Shown: piece by piece, positions 16,572 to 24,736 of the stretch
Layout: each line of letters opens with the position of its first letter
Numbering within the stretch: position 1 is the stretch's first letter
Origin: Crocinitomicaceae bacterium
Lineage (GTDB): Bacteria > Bacteroidota > Bacteroidia > Flavobacteriales_D > Crocinitomicaceae
Direction of reading: 5' to 3'
Length of the DNA stretch: 54,133 nt
NCBI GenBank assembly: GCA_030833845.1
Contig: JAURGK010000015.1
Coordinates: forward strand, 1 to 54,133
The notes under the pieces: model-generated
Seen by the model: only the letters and a program-made list of their open reading frames with translations
The model's database searches: none
Told to the model about the DNA's origin: nothing
Translations under genes and position numbers: made by a program

Positions 16572-17537
16572 ATGAATGCCAATTCAAATATTGAAATTTC
16601 AGTGGTTGTTCCCACCTTTAATGAAGAGGGGAATGTGGCCTTGCTTGCTTCGGAACTTAAAACCGTGCTTGATCAATTGCAAATCTCGGCCTATGAAATT
16701 ATTTTTATTGACGATGGAAGCTCAGATGCTTCCTTGGAAGTTATCAAGGGTTTGCGTGCTACAGATAGGCGCATTCACTATTTACAATTCAGCCGCAATT
16801 TCGGACACCAACACGCACTCAAGGCCGGTCTTGACCACGCCAGAGGGCGCGCTGTAATTAGTCTTGACGCCGATTTACAGCACCCGCCTGCGCTTCTATC
16901 AGAGATGATAACACTTTGGCGAAATGGAGCACAAGTGGTGTACACCCGCCGCCAAGACAAACAACAAATAGGCCTTTTTAAAAAATGGAGCGCCAAGCTT
17001 TTCTATTGGATAGCCAACAAACTTTCTGAGGTTCCTATTGAGGAAGGAACTGCTGATTTTCGCTTATTAGATCGCTGTGTGGTGGATGCCATCAAAGGCT
17101 TTAAGGAGTCTCATTTGTTTTTGCGGGGGCTCATCCCTACGCTTGGATTCAAGCAAGTGGGTATTGACTATCAGGCAGCATCAAGGCACAGCGGCCAAAC
17201 AAAATATTCCTTTGGAAAAATGTTCCAATTTGCGCTCAATGGCATCACCTCATCAAGTGCCAAGCCTTTGTATTTCTCAATTTATTTGGGTTTGTTTTTT
17301 GCCTTTTGTGCGTTTATTTATGGATGCTACGCTATTTATGTAGCCTTGTTTACAAATGCGGCTATTACAGGTTGGGCCTCACTTATTGCCTCAGTCTTGT
17401 TTATTGGTGGCATTCAAATGATTCTCATTGGCATTGTCGGCATTTATTTAGGCAAGCTTTTTGTACAGAGCAAACAAAGACCTACTTATATCATTGAATC
17501 AAACTCAATACAGGCCATACAGCACCATGAAGCTTAA
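16572..17537 (+). CDS. GT2 glycosyltransferase, polyprenyl-phosphate sugar type (GtrB/ArnC/DPM-like)
   Basis: This 321-residue GT-A enzyme has the nucleotide-sugar motifs SVVVPTFNEEGNV, IIFIDDGSSD and LDADLQHPP (DxD), plus a QFSRNFGHQHALKAGLDHA segment. Two transmembrane helices close the protein (PLYFSIYLGLFFAFCAFIYG and LIASVLFIGGIQMILIGIVG). This layout is typical of enzymes that load a sugar onto undecaprenyl phosphate for lipopolysaccharide or glycan modification. The ATG at 16572 is used; the frame is open further upstream, but that part would run into the divergent RidA gene. Its last 11 bases overlap the PorZ-like gene, suggesting coupled translation. Sugar and acceptor are unknown. 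Confidence 0.9.
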   Translation: MNANSNIEISVVVPTFNEEGNVALLASELKTVLDQLQISAYEIIFIDDGSSDASLEVIKGLRATDRRIHYLQFSRNFGHQHALKAGLDHARGRAVISLDADLQHPPALLSEMITLWRNGAQVVYTRRQDKQQIGLFKKWSAKLFYWIANKLSEVPIEEGTADFRLLDRCVVDAIKGFKESHLFLRGLIPTLGFKQVGIDYQAASRHSGQTKYSFGKMFQFALNGITSSSAKPLYFSIYLGLFFAFCAFIYGCYAIYVALFTNAAITGWASLIASVLFIGGIQMILIGIVGIYLGKLFVQSKQRPTYIIESNSIQAIQHHEA

Positions 17538-19860
17538 AGCATTATACCTCATTTTTTGGTTCTTTAGCATTGCCTCAACGGCATGGGCTCAAATACCAAT
17601 GGGCACATGGAAGTATCACGTCTCTAGCGCTAAAGCCATTGATATTGTTACAGATGGCCAACGGGTCTTTACGGCGCTTGAAAATGGGCTTTACATTTAC
17701 AACCCTTTTACCGAAGAGGGCGTACTTAAGACCGCATTGAATGGCCTCTCAGACATTGAAATTTCTTGCCTATACTATGATCAAATTGATGATGCCGTCT
17801 ACATCGGTTATCAAAATGGCAATATAGATAAATGGCAGTCGGGTTCAATTACCAATATTCCTGCCATTAAATTGGCACAAGTCAATGCATCAAAACGCAT
17901 CAATCAATTTGTTCGTAATGGCCCTTATGTTTATACCGCCAATGATTTTTCTGTGGTGCTGATCGATGCCCAAAAGATAGAAATCAAGGACACTTATTAT
18001 CCTACTAACGGTATTGAACCTATTGTAGGCATGGCCTTTACACAGGATTCAATTTTTGCCTTGTCACCTACGCAAATGTTCAAAGGGAGTCGTTCTAACC
18101 CTGCACTACCAGATTACTCGCAATGGGACCGCGATATGCGCTTCCCTTATCAAACTGAAAACACCTACAAAGAAGCCAAGCAATTCAATGGTCAAGTATG
18201 GGTACTGCGCACTAATGAAGCCTATGGACTAGACTCTGTCTTTTACCTTCAAAACAATGCCTTGGTCAATGTCATTAATGAGCCTTTTAGTTACCAAATA
18301 AATAGTATTACGCTCATAGCCAATCAAATGGCTGTATCTACTGATGGCGGTTTTCTATTATACAATCAACAGGGCCAACAAATTACTTCCTATTCAGCAA
18401 GTTTGCTCGATCGATGGATCAATCCGTCGAGGGTGTGTAAATTGAATAATTCCTATTGGAGCGCAGATCAAGCATGGGGCTTGCAAGAGCATATCAATCC
18501 TTTTACTTGCAAACGATTTCCAATTGAAGGATTGGCCAATCCGTATGTCTATGCGATGGATTGTCAAGAAGGGGTGCTTGGGGTGGCTTCTGGAAGGCTT
18601 GAGGCTGAAATTGCTCCGGCATTCACGCGAAATGGCATTCACGTTTTTGAAGACAACCAATGGCGCTTCATTGATATGAATAAGATGTCAGCTATTGATA
18701 TTGACTCCACATGGGATTTCATTTCGGTTGCCGTCAATCCAAAGAACCCCAAGCAAATTGCCGGGGCTACCTACTCAGGCTTCCCTTTGGTGGTGTGTTC
18801 ACCCTCTGATACGCTAGCCTATAATTATTTAAACTCTCCACTGGAAATGACCAGCATCGGAAATAATTGGCAATTGGTTTCAGCTGTAAAATACGATGAC
18901 AAGGAACGTCTTTGGTGTTTGAATGCCTATTCAACGCGTGCCTTAAAGTGTCTGAAGCCTGATGGTTCATGGGCACAGTTCATGCCTGCAAATAGTGCCA
19001 TTATGAATAAAATGACCACCAAAATGGAAATTGACTTTCGTGGCAATATTTGGATGGGAACTTATGCTAATGGGTTGGTAGGATATAAGCATCAAGGCAC
19101 TATTGAAGATGCTTCAGACGACCGCAGCATACAACTCACCACAGGTGAATTTTTAGGGGGCCTACCTTCTAATAAAATCACTGCCCTTGCAGCTGATTTT
19201 GACGGCGAGCTTTGGATTGGAACAGATGCTGGTTTTGCTGTGCTTTACAATGCTGATGCTGCATTTGAAGCGGGGTTGGGCAATTTTGATGCACAGCGCA
19301 TCAAAATTCCATTTGAAGGGAATTATGAAATTGTGCTAGGAGAAGCCAGCATTACTGATATTGAGGTAGATGGGGGCAACCGCAAATGGATGTCAACGGC
19401 CAATGCAGGATTGGTGCTATTATCAGCAGATGGCACTCAAATCATTGCTCAATACAATACAGATAATTCTCCTTTGATATCCAACACCATTTATGATATA
19501 GAACTCAACCATTTGACTGGCGAATTGTATATCGTTACCGATAAGGGGTTGGTTTCGTTTAGAATAGACGCTACCTATGAAGACCCCACTTATAGCTCAT
19601 TGAATGTATTTCCAAATCCAGTTCGGCCAGAATTCAATGGTCCAATCACCATTCAAGGCTTGCGCTATGATTCGGATGTAAAGGTCACTGATGCAGCAGG
19701 CAACTTGATCTATAGAACACAATCCAATGGTGGCACAGCCACTTGGCATGGTCTGAATTTAGACGGGCAAAAAGTGCCAACAGGAGTTTACTTTTTCTGG
19801 ACAGCCAATAATTACCAAGGCGGCGAGCGCAAGGTAGCCAAAGTTTTAGTAATCCGTTAA
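17527..19860 (+). CDS. porZ: PorZ-like two-propeller T9SS protein
   Basis: This 777-residue protein has a signal peptide ending ASTAWAQ. The mature start MGTWKYHVSSAKAIDI and the following propeller blades (VFTALENGLYIYNPFT, LTAL-type turns, LWIGTDAGFAVLYN) match the two-component-regulator-like propellers of PorZ. The last about 85 residues (LNVFPNPVRPEFNGPITIQG, then DGQKVPTGVYFFW) form a Por-type C-terminal domain. In Porphyromonas PorZ is part of the T9SS attachment complex with the sortase PorU and binds A-LPS. Naming rests on domain order and the N-terminal pattern. A generic T9SS-sorted propeller is the main alternative. It begins inside the GT2 gene (11-bp overlap) and precedes pnuC by 2 bp. 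Confidence 0.75.
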   Translation: MKLKALYLIFWFFSIASTAWAQIPMGTWKYHVSSAKAIDIVTDGQRVFTALENGLYIYNPFTEEGVLKTALNGLSDIEISCLYYDQIDDAVYIGYQNGNIDKWQSGSITNIPAIKLAQVNASKRINQFVRNGPYVYTANDFSVVLIDAQKIEIKDTYYPTNGIEPIVGMAFTQDSIFALSPTQMFKGSRSNPALPDYSQWDRDMRFPYQTENTYKEAKQFNGQVWVLRTNEAYGLDSVFYLQNNALVNVINEPFSYQINSITLIANQMAVSTDGGFLLYNQQGQQITSYSASLLDRWINPSRVCKLNNSYWSADQAWGLQEHINPFTCKRFPIEGLANPYVYAMDCQEGVLGVASGRLEAEIAPAFTRNGIHVFEDNQWRFIDMNKMSAIDIDSTWDFISVAVNPKNPKQIAGATYSGFPLVVCSPSDTLAYNYLNSPLEMTSIGNNWQLVSAVKYDDKERLWCLNAYSTRALKCLKPDGSWAQFMPANSAIMNKMTTKMEIDFRGNIWMGTYANGLVGYKHQGTIEDASDDRSIQLTTGEFLGGLPSNKITALAADFDGELWIGTDAGFAVLYNADAAFEAGLGNFDAQRIKIPFEGNYEIVLGEASITDIEVDGGNRKWMSTANAGLVLLSADGTQIIAQYNTDNSPLISNTIYDIELNHLTGELYIVTDKGLVSFRIDATYEDPTYSSLNVFPNPVRPEFNGPITIQGLRYDSDVKVTDAAGNLIYRTQSNGGTATWHGLNLDGQKVPTGVYFFWTANNYQGGERKVAKVLVIR

Positions 19861-19862
19861 TA

Positions 19863-20468
19863 ATGTTAGAACCGAACTATTGGTTTCAACTCATTGAACT
19901 CATGGCGGCCATATTGGGCTTTGTCTATGTTTATTTGATTGCCACCAATAAATCTAGTGGTTGGATATTTGGCATTGCAAGCGCCACACTGTACGCTTAT
20001 TTTTTTAACCATAACTATACATGGGGCTTGTTTAGTCAGCAAATAGCTTACATTATCTTAGGAGTTTACGGATTGTTTACATGGTCAGCGAAAGCCCAAA
20101 GCTTGCCTATTGGAAGTCTTGGTAAGAAGCTCTGGTTATGGATTGGCATAACCCTAATGGCTGGCTTTTTGTTTTATGTGTGCATACAATGGTTAAATAG
20201 ATCGTCTAGCAGATGGGAATTTTCAATAGATCCTATCGCAGATTGGAGGGCGGTGCTCGATGCTCAATTCTTTGTTTTTTCGCTGTTAGCGACTTGGCTC
20301 ACGACAAGAAAAAAGTTAGAAAATTGGCACATTTGGATTGTAGTGAATATCATTGGCACCATTTGGTTTGCTTATGAACAATGGTGGAGCACCTCGGCCT
20401 TATATTTTGCTTACTTATTATTGGCCATTAATGGATTGAAAAAATGGAGCAAAGCCCTTTACGCATAG
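19863..20468 (+). CDS. pnuC: Nicotinamide riboside transporter PnuC
   Basis: This 201-residue multi-pass inner-membrane protein carries PnuC hallmarks: ELMAAILGFVYVYLI, NKSSGWIFGIASATLYA, the QQIAYIILGVYGLFTWS segment, and the late IGTIWFAYEQWWSTSALY helix with tryptophans lining the substrate path. PnuC takes up nicotinamide riboside by facilitated diffusion. The next gene, overlapping by 25 bp, encodes an NadR-type kinase that would trap the nucleoside as NMN. The pair forms a minimal NAD salvage module. Confidence 0.93.
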   Translation: MLEPNYWFQLIELMAAILGFVYVYLIATNKSSGWIFGIASATLYAYFFNHNYTWGLFSQQIAYIILGVYGLFTWSAKAQSLPIGSLGKKLWLWIGITLMAGFLFYVCIQWLNRSSSRWEFSIDPIADWRAVLDAQFFVFSLLATWLTTRKKLENWHIWIVVNIIGTIWFAYEQWWSTSALYFAYLLLAINGLKKWSKALYA

Positions 20469-20950
20469 CATTTACTGGCCCAGAATCTTCGGGAAAAACT
20501 ACCTTGGCAAAATGGTGTGCGCAACACTTTGATTTGACATATGTCGAGGAATATGCACGAGAATTTCTTCGAGATAAAAAAGAGTATCATTTTCATGATT
20601 TAGATACCATGGCAAAAGCTCAAGCGGCACTTTGGCCCACTTTAGGATTTGTTGCCGATACCGAGATGCATGTCTTTCAAGTTTGGTCCAAGTTTAAATA
20701 TGCTAAGCTGAGTAAAACCATCACTGAGCTTCTCAAAGAACAGGTTTTTGATCATTATTTTTTATGTGCGCCAGATATCCCCTGGGAGGAGGATCCGCTA
20801 AGAGAAAACCCCAACAATCGCCAGCACCTATTTGAATTGTACCGCAAAGAATTGGATGCACTTCAACGAAATTACACCATTCTCTCGGGCTCCTTAGTGC
20901 AAAGGCAAGAACTGATAAAAATCAGGGTTTTGGAACTTTACAATGGCTAA
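20444..20950 (+). CDS. NadR-type ATPase/nicotinamide riboside kinase
   Basis: This 168-residue P-loop protein matches the kinase domain of NadR. Walker A is GPESSGKTT at residues 12-20, followed by YVEEYAREFLRDKKEYH, a region seen in NadR kinases, and a DHYFLCAPDIPWEEDPLREN segment that closes the active site. It lacks the N-terminal adenylyltransferase and regulator domains of enterobacterial NadR, so it is a stand-alone kinase. It overlaps pnuC by 25 bp, giving strong context for ribosylnicotinamide phosphorylation to NMN. Its stop codon TAA is also the first part of a TAAATTTG element preceding the next gene. Confidence 0.9.
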   Translation: MEQSPLRIAFTGPESSGKTTLAKWCAQHFDLTYVEEYAREFLRDKKEYHFHDLDTMAKAQAALWPTLGFVADTEMHVFQVWSKFKYAKLSKTITELLKEQVFDHYFLCAPDIPWEEDPLRENPNNRQHLFELYRKELDALQRNYTILSGSLVQRQELIKIRVLELYNG

Positions 20951-20955
20951 ATTTG
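20948..20955 (+). promoter_or_regulatory. Candidate -7 element TAAATTTG for the SCO gene
   Basis: TAAATTTG matches TAnnTTTG and ends 4 bases before the SCO start at 20960. Its first three bases are the stop codon of the NadR-type kinase gene. A TTG at 20930 gives a spacer of 15 rather than 19, so support is moderate. Confidence 0.4.
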
Positions 20956-20959
20956 CGGT

Positions 20960-21628
20960 ATGAAACGCATTCTCTTTGTAGCAATCTTGTTGTTGATTCT
21001 AGTACCCATAGGCTATTATTTTTTAAGTGATCAAAGCAAAACAAAGCCCTTGCCTATAATCAATCCAATTGATGTGCAATCTGAGATGGTCGATCCGGAA
21101 CTTTTGCGCATTGGGAAGGGCCATCGGGTTGGAAACTTTTCTTTTCAAAACCAAGACGGACTAACCATTAGCCAGGATCAAATGAAGGGCAAGGTAAGTG
21201 TGGTGGAGTATTTTTTTACCTCTTGCAAAAGCATCTGCCCTGTAATGAATTCTCAAATGCAACGTGTTCAGCGTAAATTCTTTAACAACGATGCTGTTCA
21301 AATATTCAGTTTTACTGTCGATCCAATCACTGATACCGTAGCCCAAATGAAGCGCTACGCTACAGCACACCACGCACATGCTGGTCAGTGGCATTTTCTC
21401 ACAGGTAATAAATCGGCATTATACCAATTGGCCCGCAGATCATTTTTTGTATTGAAACCCGCAGAGGCACAAAATCTTGGCGATGCCGGCAATGATTTCA
21501 TTCATACCAACAATTTTGTACTCATTGACAAAGAGTTGCGCATTAGGGGCTACTACGATGGAACCAATCCTAAAGAGGTGAGTCGCTTACTTTTACACAT
21601 TGATCAGTTGCTTTTGGAACCCAAATAA
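20960..21628 (+). CDS. SCO1/SenC-family copper/thiol protein
   Basis: This 222-residue protein has one N-terminal membrane anchor (FVAILLLILVPIGYYFL) and a periplasmic thioredoxin-like domain. The copper ligands are visible as C89 and C93 in FTSCKSICPV, with the third ligand H182 in FIHTNNFVLID. SCO proteins deliver copper to the CuA site of cytochrome c oxidase or act as thiol reductases. No oxidase genes are in view, so the partner is unknown. It follows the PnuC/NadR pair by 9 bp but has its own candidate -7 element. Confidence 0.92.
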   Translation: MKRILFVAILLLILVPIGYYFLSDQSKTKPLPIINPIDVQSEMVDPELLRIGKGHRVGNFSFQNQDGLTISQDQMKGKVSVVEYFFTSCKSICPVMNSQMQRVQRKFFNNDAVQIFSFTVDPITDTVAQMKRYATAHHAHAGQWHFLTGNKSALYQLARRSFFVLKPAEAQNLGDAGNDFIHTNNFVLIDKELRIRGYYDGTNPKEVSRLLLHIDQLLLEPK

Positions 21629-21645
21629 AGCTTACTGATTTTGCC

Positions 21646-21653
21646 TATCTTTG
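21646..21653 (+). promoter_or_regulatory. Candidate -7 element TATCTTTG for the pseudouridine synthase gene
   Basis: TATCTTTG is a perfect TAnnTTTG, followed by C, and ends 7 bases before the ATG at 21661. The -33 TTG is absent at the ideal position. Confidence 0.45.
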
Positions 21654-21660
21654 CACTTCA

Positions 21661-22536
21661 ATGAGAACTCCAAAGAAAACGGGTGCTGCACCCAAAACAA
21701 ATAGCAGCCGAACCAAAACAGCGACATCCAAGGATGCGCCTAAGGTCAATGCCCGTGACAAACGCAAATATATCGATTACAAAATCAAGGTTAAGAAAGG
21801 TGATCCACTTCCTAGTTTTAGGGAAGACGCCATTCGATTGAATAAATTTTTATCCAACGCAGGCATCTGTTCTCGTCGAGAAGCCGATGTCTTGATCAAT
21901 ACTGGGGTAGTATCCATTAATGGTGTGATTGTCACAGAAATGGGCTATAAAGTAAAGCCGACTGATGTGGTTCAATACGATGGCCAAACTATCACCACCG
22001 GAACCAAGCGCTATGTGCTGCTCAATAAACCAAAGGGCTACATCACCACCTTAGATGATCCGCGTGGTCGTAAAACTGTCATGACCCTCGTGAGCAAGGC
22101 CTGCCGTGAGCAAATTTTTCCCGTAGGGCGCATGGAACGCGACACCACAGGCCTCATGCTCTTCACCAATGATGGCGACATGATGAAAAAACTCTTACAC
22201 CCTAGGTATCATGCGCGCAAGATATATCATATCGAGACCAACAAAGCCATGTCCAGAGAAGATCTTGAAAAAATGACCCGTGGCGTTGACCTTGAAGATG
22301 GTCGTTTTAGAGCCGAAGAAGCCAGTTTTGTTGAGGGCGGACGCAGTAATGAGATTGGTGTTGAAATCAAATCAGGCAAAAACCAGGTCGTAAGACGCCT
22401 GTTGGAAGCACTAGGATATGAAGTTGTTAAATTGGATCGGGTGATGTATGCTGGCCTAACTAAAAAAGATTTGCCACGTGGCTATTACCGCCACCTTACT
22501 GAACAAGAAATTGCTTTTCTAAAAATGTCCAAATGA
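21661..22536 (+). CDS. RluB/RsuA-family pseudouridine synthase
   Basis: This 291-residue enzyme has a basic, disordered N-terminal tail of about 55 residues (lysine-, threonine- and proline-rich), common in Bacteroidota members. An S4 RNA-binding domain follows (IRLNKFLSNAGICSRREAD). The RsuA/RluB catalytic domain has YVLLNKPKGYITT and the nucleophile D161 in GRMERDTTGLMLFTNDG, then a GKNQVVRRLLEALGYEV motif. It isomerises uridine in 23S or 16S rRNA; RluB (U2605) is the best guess. The stop overlaps the next start by 4 bp (ATGA). Confidence 0.93.
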   Translation: MRTPKKTGAAPKTNSSRTKTATSKDAPKVNARDKRKYIDYKIKVKKGDPLPSFREDAIRLNKFLSNAGICSRREADVLINTGVVSINGVIVTEMGYKVKPTDVVQYDGQTITTGTKRYVLLNKPKGYITTLDDPRGRKTVMTLVSKACREQIFPVGRMERDTTGLMLFTNDGDMMKKLLHPRYHARKIYHIETNKAMSREDLEKMTRGVDLEDGRFRAEEASFVEGGRSNEIGVEIKSGKNQVVRRLLEALGYEVVKLDRVMYAGLTKKDLPRGYYRHLTEQEIAFLKMSK

Positions 22537-23246
22537 AAAAATGGCCGAGGAATTTAATTATTGTTGTAGTTGCTATAGTAATAGCTTGGGCAACCAAACA
22601 CTTTTTTTTCTCAGCTCCTTTTGCTTACCAGAGTGTCAATCCAAATGCCGCTTATTTCTACCCCTTAGATACAGTTGTTAAGATTTATCATTACAGAAAT
22701 GTAGCCAATGGAATTGATGAAGAATTTCATCGCATTTATACAGTTGAAGATGCGCTAGGGCCACATTTGGTAGTAGAAATATATGCCCCAGACGGTCGCT
22801 TGCGCGAAGCAATCAATTACAATATTGACTCACTGGTGGTACAAGACCACATGGTAGTCAATCGTCTTTCTCAAAAAGAAAAGGCCTTGATCTATAAAAA
22901 CAAGCTCTACCCTTTTGACTTGAAGAGTGAAACTTGGTTTGCGTCAAAATTCAGTGGTGTAACAGATTCTACTGTGATACTTCAAGAAATATTTAGAAAA
23001 TTGAAAAAGAAGGGTAGTATCAAAGTAATCCAAAAACAGAGTAAATCCTTGTATTTTACCGACAAAATACGTCGCACTGCACTCAACCCCTTTACTCGAA
23101 CTGAAAAAGAAGGAACAGGCCAACAAACTTCTATTTATGCTGCGGGCTATGGCCTTGTTGAGTGGTATAACCGCAACAAATCACTACATTACCGTTTAGA
23201 ACGTATCCTTACCCAAAAAGAGTGGGTTAAAATTATTGCCAGATGA
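22533..23246 (+). CDS. Unknown protein with N-terminal membrane anchor
   Basis: This 237-residue protein has one N-terminal hydrophobic helix (NLIIVVVAIVIAWATKHFFF) and a mainly beta/alpha extracytoplasmic domain with the sequence YYPLD-like start YFYPLDTVVKIYHYRN. I do not recognise a family; no cysteines or catalytic motifs stand out. ATGA overlaps on both sides tie it to the pseudouridine synthase and to the outer-membrane-type protein downstream. It could be a periplasmic or membrane accessory to that next protein. Confidence 0.8.
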   Translation: MKKWPRNLIIVVVAIVIAWATKHFFFSAPFAYQSVNPNAAYFYPLDTVVKIYHYRNVANGIDEEFHRIYTVEDALGPHLVVEIYAPDGRLREAINYNIDSLVVQDHMVVNRLSQKEKALIYKNKLYPFDLKSETWFASKFSGVTDSTVILQEIFRKLKKKGSIKVIQKQSKSLYFTDKIRRTALNPFTRTEKEGTGQQTSIYAAGYGLVEWYNRNKSLHYRLERILTQKEWVKIIAR

Positions 23247-24109
23247 AAACATTAGTCTATTTATTTTTTATGGTAATGGCCATAGAGCCCATTACTGCGC
23301 AATATCTAAATCAAAAAAAATCTACGGGCCCTGGGGCTATGTTTGTTTATTGGGGCTATAACCGAAGCATTTATACTCCAAGCAACATTCGTTTTATTGG
23401 TCCGGGCTATGATTTCAAATTGAATGGGGTAGAAGCTACAGACAGACCTTCTACAGATATCAATGAATATGTTTCATTCAATACCATAACAGTGCCTCAA
23501 TTTGATGTACGAATTGGCTATAATTTCAAGAGAAATTGGGCATTTTCATTGGGATATGAGCACATGAAATACGTGATGAAACATGGGCCTACATACTACT
23601 TGAATGGGTACATTAGTCCGGGAATTGATCAGGGGAATGGTTGGTCTGGAACTTATTCTGATCAAGCGGTAGTGACTCAAGAAAATACTTTTCATTATGA
23701 AAACACCAATGGCCTCAATTATATCAATGCCCAGTTGACCAATGTGTTTAAAATTTATCAAACTGAAAAGGGCCGATTTGCCTTGACCACAATGATGGGA
23801 GTGGGGGCTGGCCCCATTTTGTCTTTTAATGATTTTACATTTGCAGGAGAGAAAAATGTGGCAACTGTATCCTTATCAGGGGTCGGTGTTTCAGGTCATT
23901 TTGGCTTGAGGGCAGAATTTTTCAAGCATTTATTTGTTGCTGCCAATGTACAAGGCGGATTCATCGGCCAGTATAGGGTCAAGACCCGCCCCAATGACTA
24001 TGACTCTCATGCCAAGCAAGCGTTCTTATACGGGCAGCGCGATATCGTTGTAGGCGCCCTGTTTTACCTAAAGCAAACAGATAAATGTAACACTTGCCCA
24101 AATTGGTGA
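23243..24109 (+). CDS. Outer-membrane beta-barrel-like protein, unknown function
   Basis: This 288-residue protein has a signal peptide ending EPITAQ and repeated amphipathic beta strands (VRIGYNFKRNWAFSLGYEHM, RFALTTMMGVGAG, HFGLRAEFFKHLFVAANVQ), consistent with a small outer-membrane barrel. The end carries CNTC, a possible disulfide or metal pair. The family is not recognised. It is coupled to the upstream anchored protein by ATGA and lies 1 bp before pth. Confidence 0.78.
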   Translation: MKTLVYLFFMVMAIEPITAQYLNQKKSTGPGAMFVYWGYNRSIYTPSNIRFIGPGYDFKLNGVEATDRPSTDINEYVSFNTITVPQFDVRIGYNFKRNWAFSLGYEHMKYVMKHGPTYYLNGYISPGIDQGNGWSGTYSDQAVVTQENTFHYENTNGLNYINAQLTNVFKIYQTEKGRFALTTMMGVGAGPILSFNDFTFAGEKNVATVSLSGVGVSGHFGLRAEFFKHLFVAANVQGGFIGQYRVKTRPNDYDSHAKQAFLYGQRDIVVGALFYLKQTDKCNTCPNW

Positions 24110-24110
24110 T

Positions 24111-24674
24111 ATGAAGTTTCTCATAGTTGGTCTGGGGAATCCTGGAGAGCAATATGCTCAAACAAGACACAACGTTGGTTTCAAGGTTCTTGATTTGTTG
24201 GCCAAGGAGTTAGGTATTTCTTTTACACTCGACAAGGCCGCATTCAAAGCAGAGGCAAAATACAAGGGCCGTCAATTGGTGCTAATTAAGCCAATCACCT
24301 ACATGAATTTATCTGGCAAAGCAGTGAATTATTGGTTGCAAACAGAAAAAATTCCCATTCAAAATTTGCTCGTCATTACCGATGACATTGCCTTACCATT
24401 TGGAACCATTCGTTTAAAAGGAAAAGGCAGCGACGGAGGCCACAACGGCCTCAAAGACATTCAAGCCCTTCTTAAAACGCAAGAATATGCACGATTGCGC
24501 TTTGGAGTTGGGTCAGATTTTTCCAAAGGCAGGCAAGCAGATTATGTCCTTGGAGAGTGGAAGAATGAAGAATTGTTAGCCCTACCAGAAAGATTGCAAA
24601 CGGCTGTTTCTGCCACCCAAAGTTTTGTATTTGAAGGTCTTGCGCTTGCCATGACCAACTGGAACAACAAATAG
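24111..24674 (+). CDS. pth: Peptidyl-tRNA hydrolase
   Basis: This 187-residue enzyme has the Pth signature at its start: IVGLGNPGEQYAQTRHNVGF, including the catalytic His (residue 20) and the conserved Asn. Further landmarks are KPITYMNLSGKAV, DDIALPFGTIRLK and the SDGGHNGLKDI loop. It releases peptides from peptidyl-tRNA in the cytosol and is normally essential. Length is typical. It is the last gene of a four-gene run starting at the pseudouridine synthase; a new promoter follows at 24691. Confidence 0.97.
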   Translation: MKFLIVGLGNPGEQYAQTRHNVGFKVLDLLAKELGISFTLDKAAFKAEAKYKGRQLVLIKPITYMNLSGKAVNYWLQTEKIPIQNLLVITDDIALPFGTIRLKGKGSDGGHNGLKDIQALLKTQEYARLRFGVGSDFSKGRQADYVLGEWKNEELLALPERLQTAVSATQSFVFEGLALAMTNWNNK

Positions 24675-24690
24675 TTAGCGTCAAAACTTA

Positions 24691-24720
24691 TTGTTAAATA
24701 GCATATTTTTCATATCTTTC
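24691..24720 (+). promoter_or_regulatory. Promoter of the GEVED/kelch operon (TTG-N19-TATCTTTC)
   Basis: TTG at 24691-24693 is followed, after exactly 19 bases, by TATCTTTC at 24713-24720. This matches the Bacteroidota sigma consensus TTG-N19-TAnnTTTG except for the last base. The ATG of the GEVED gene is at 24737, so the leader would be roughly 10 bases. Confidence 0.6.
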
Positions 24721-24736
24721 GGTAAACTACTATGCT

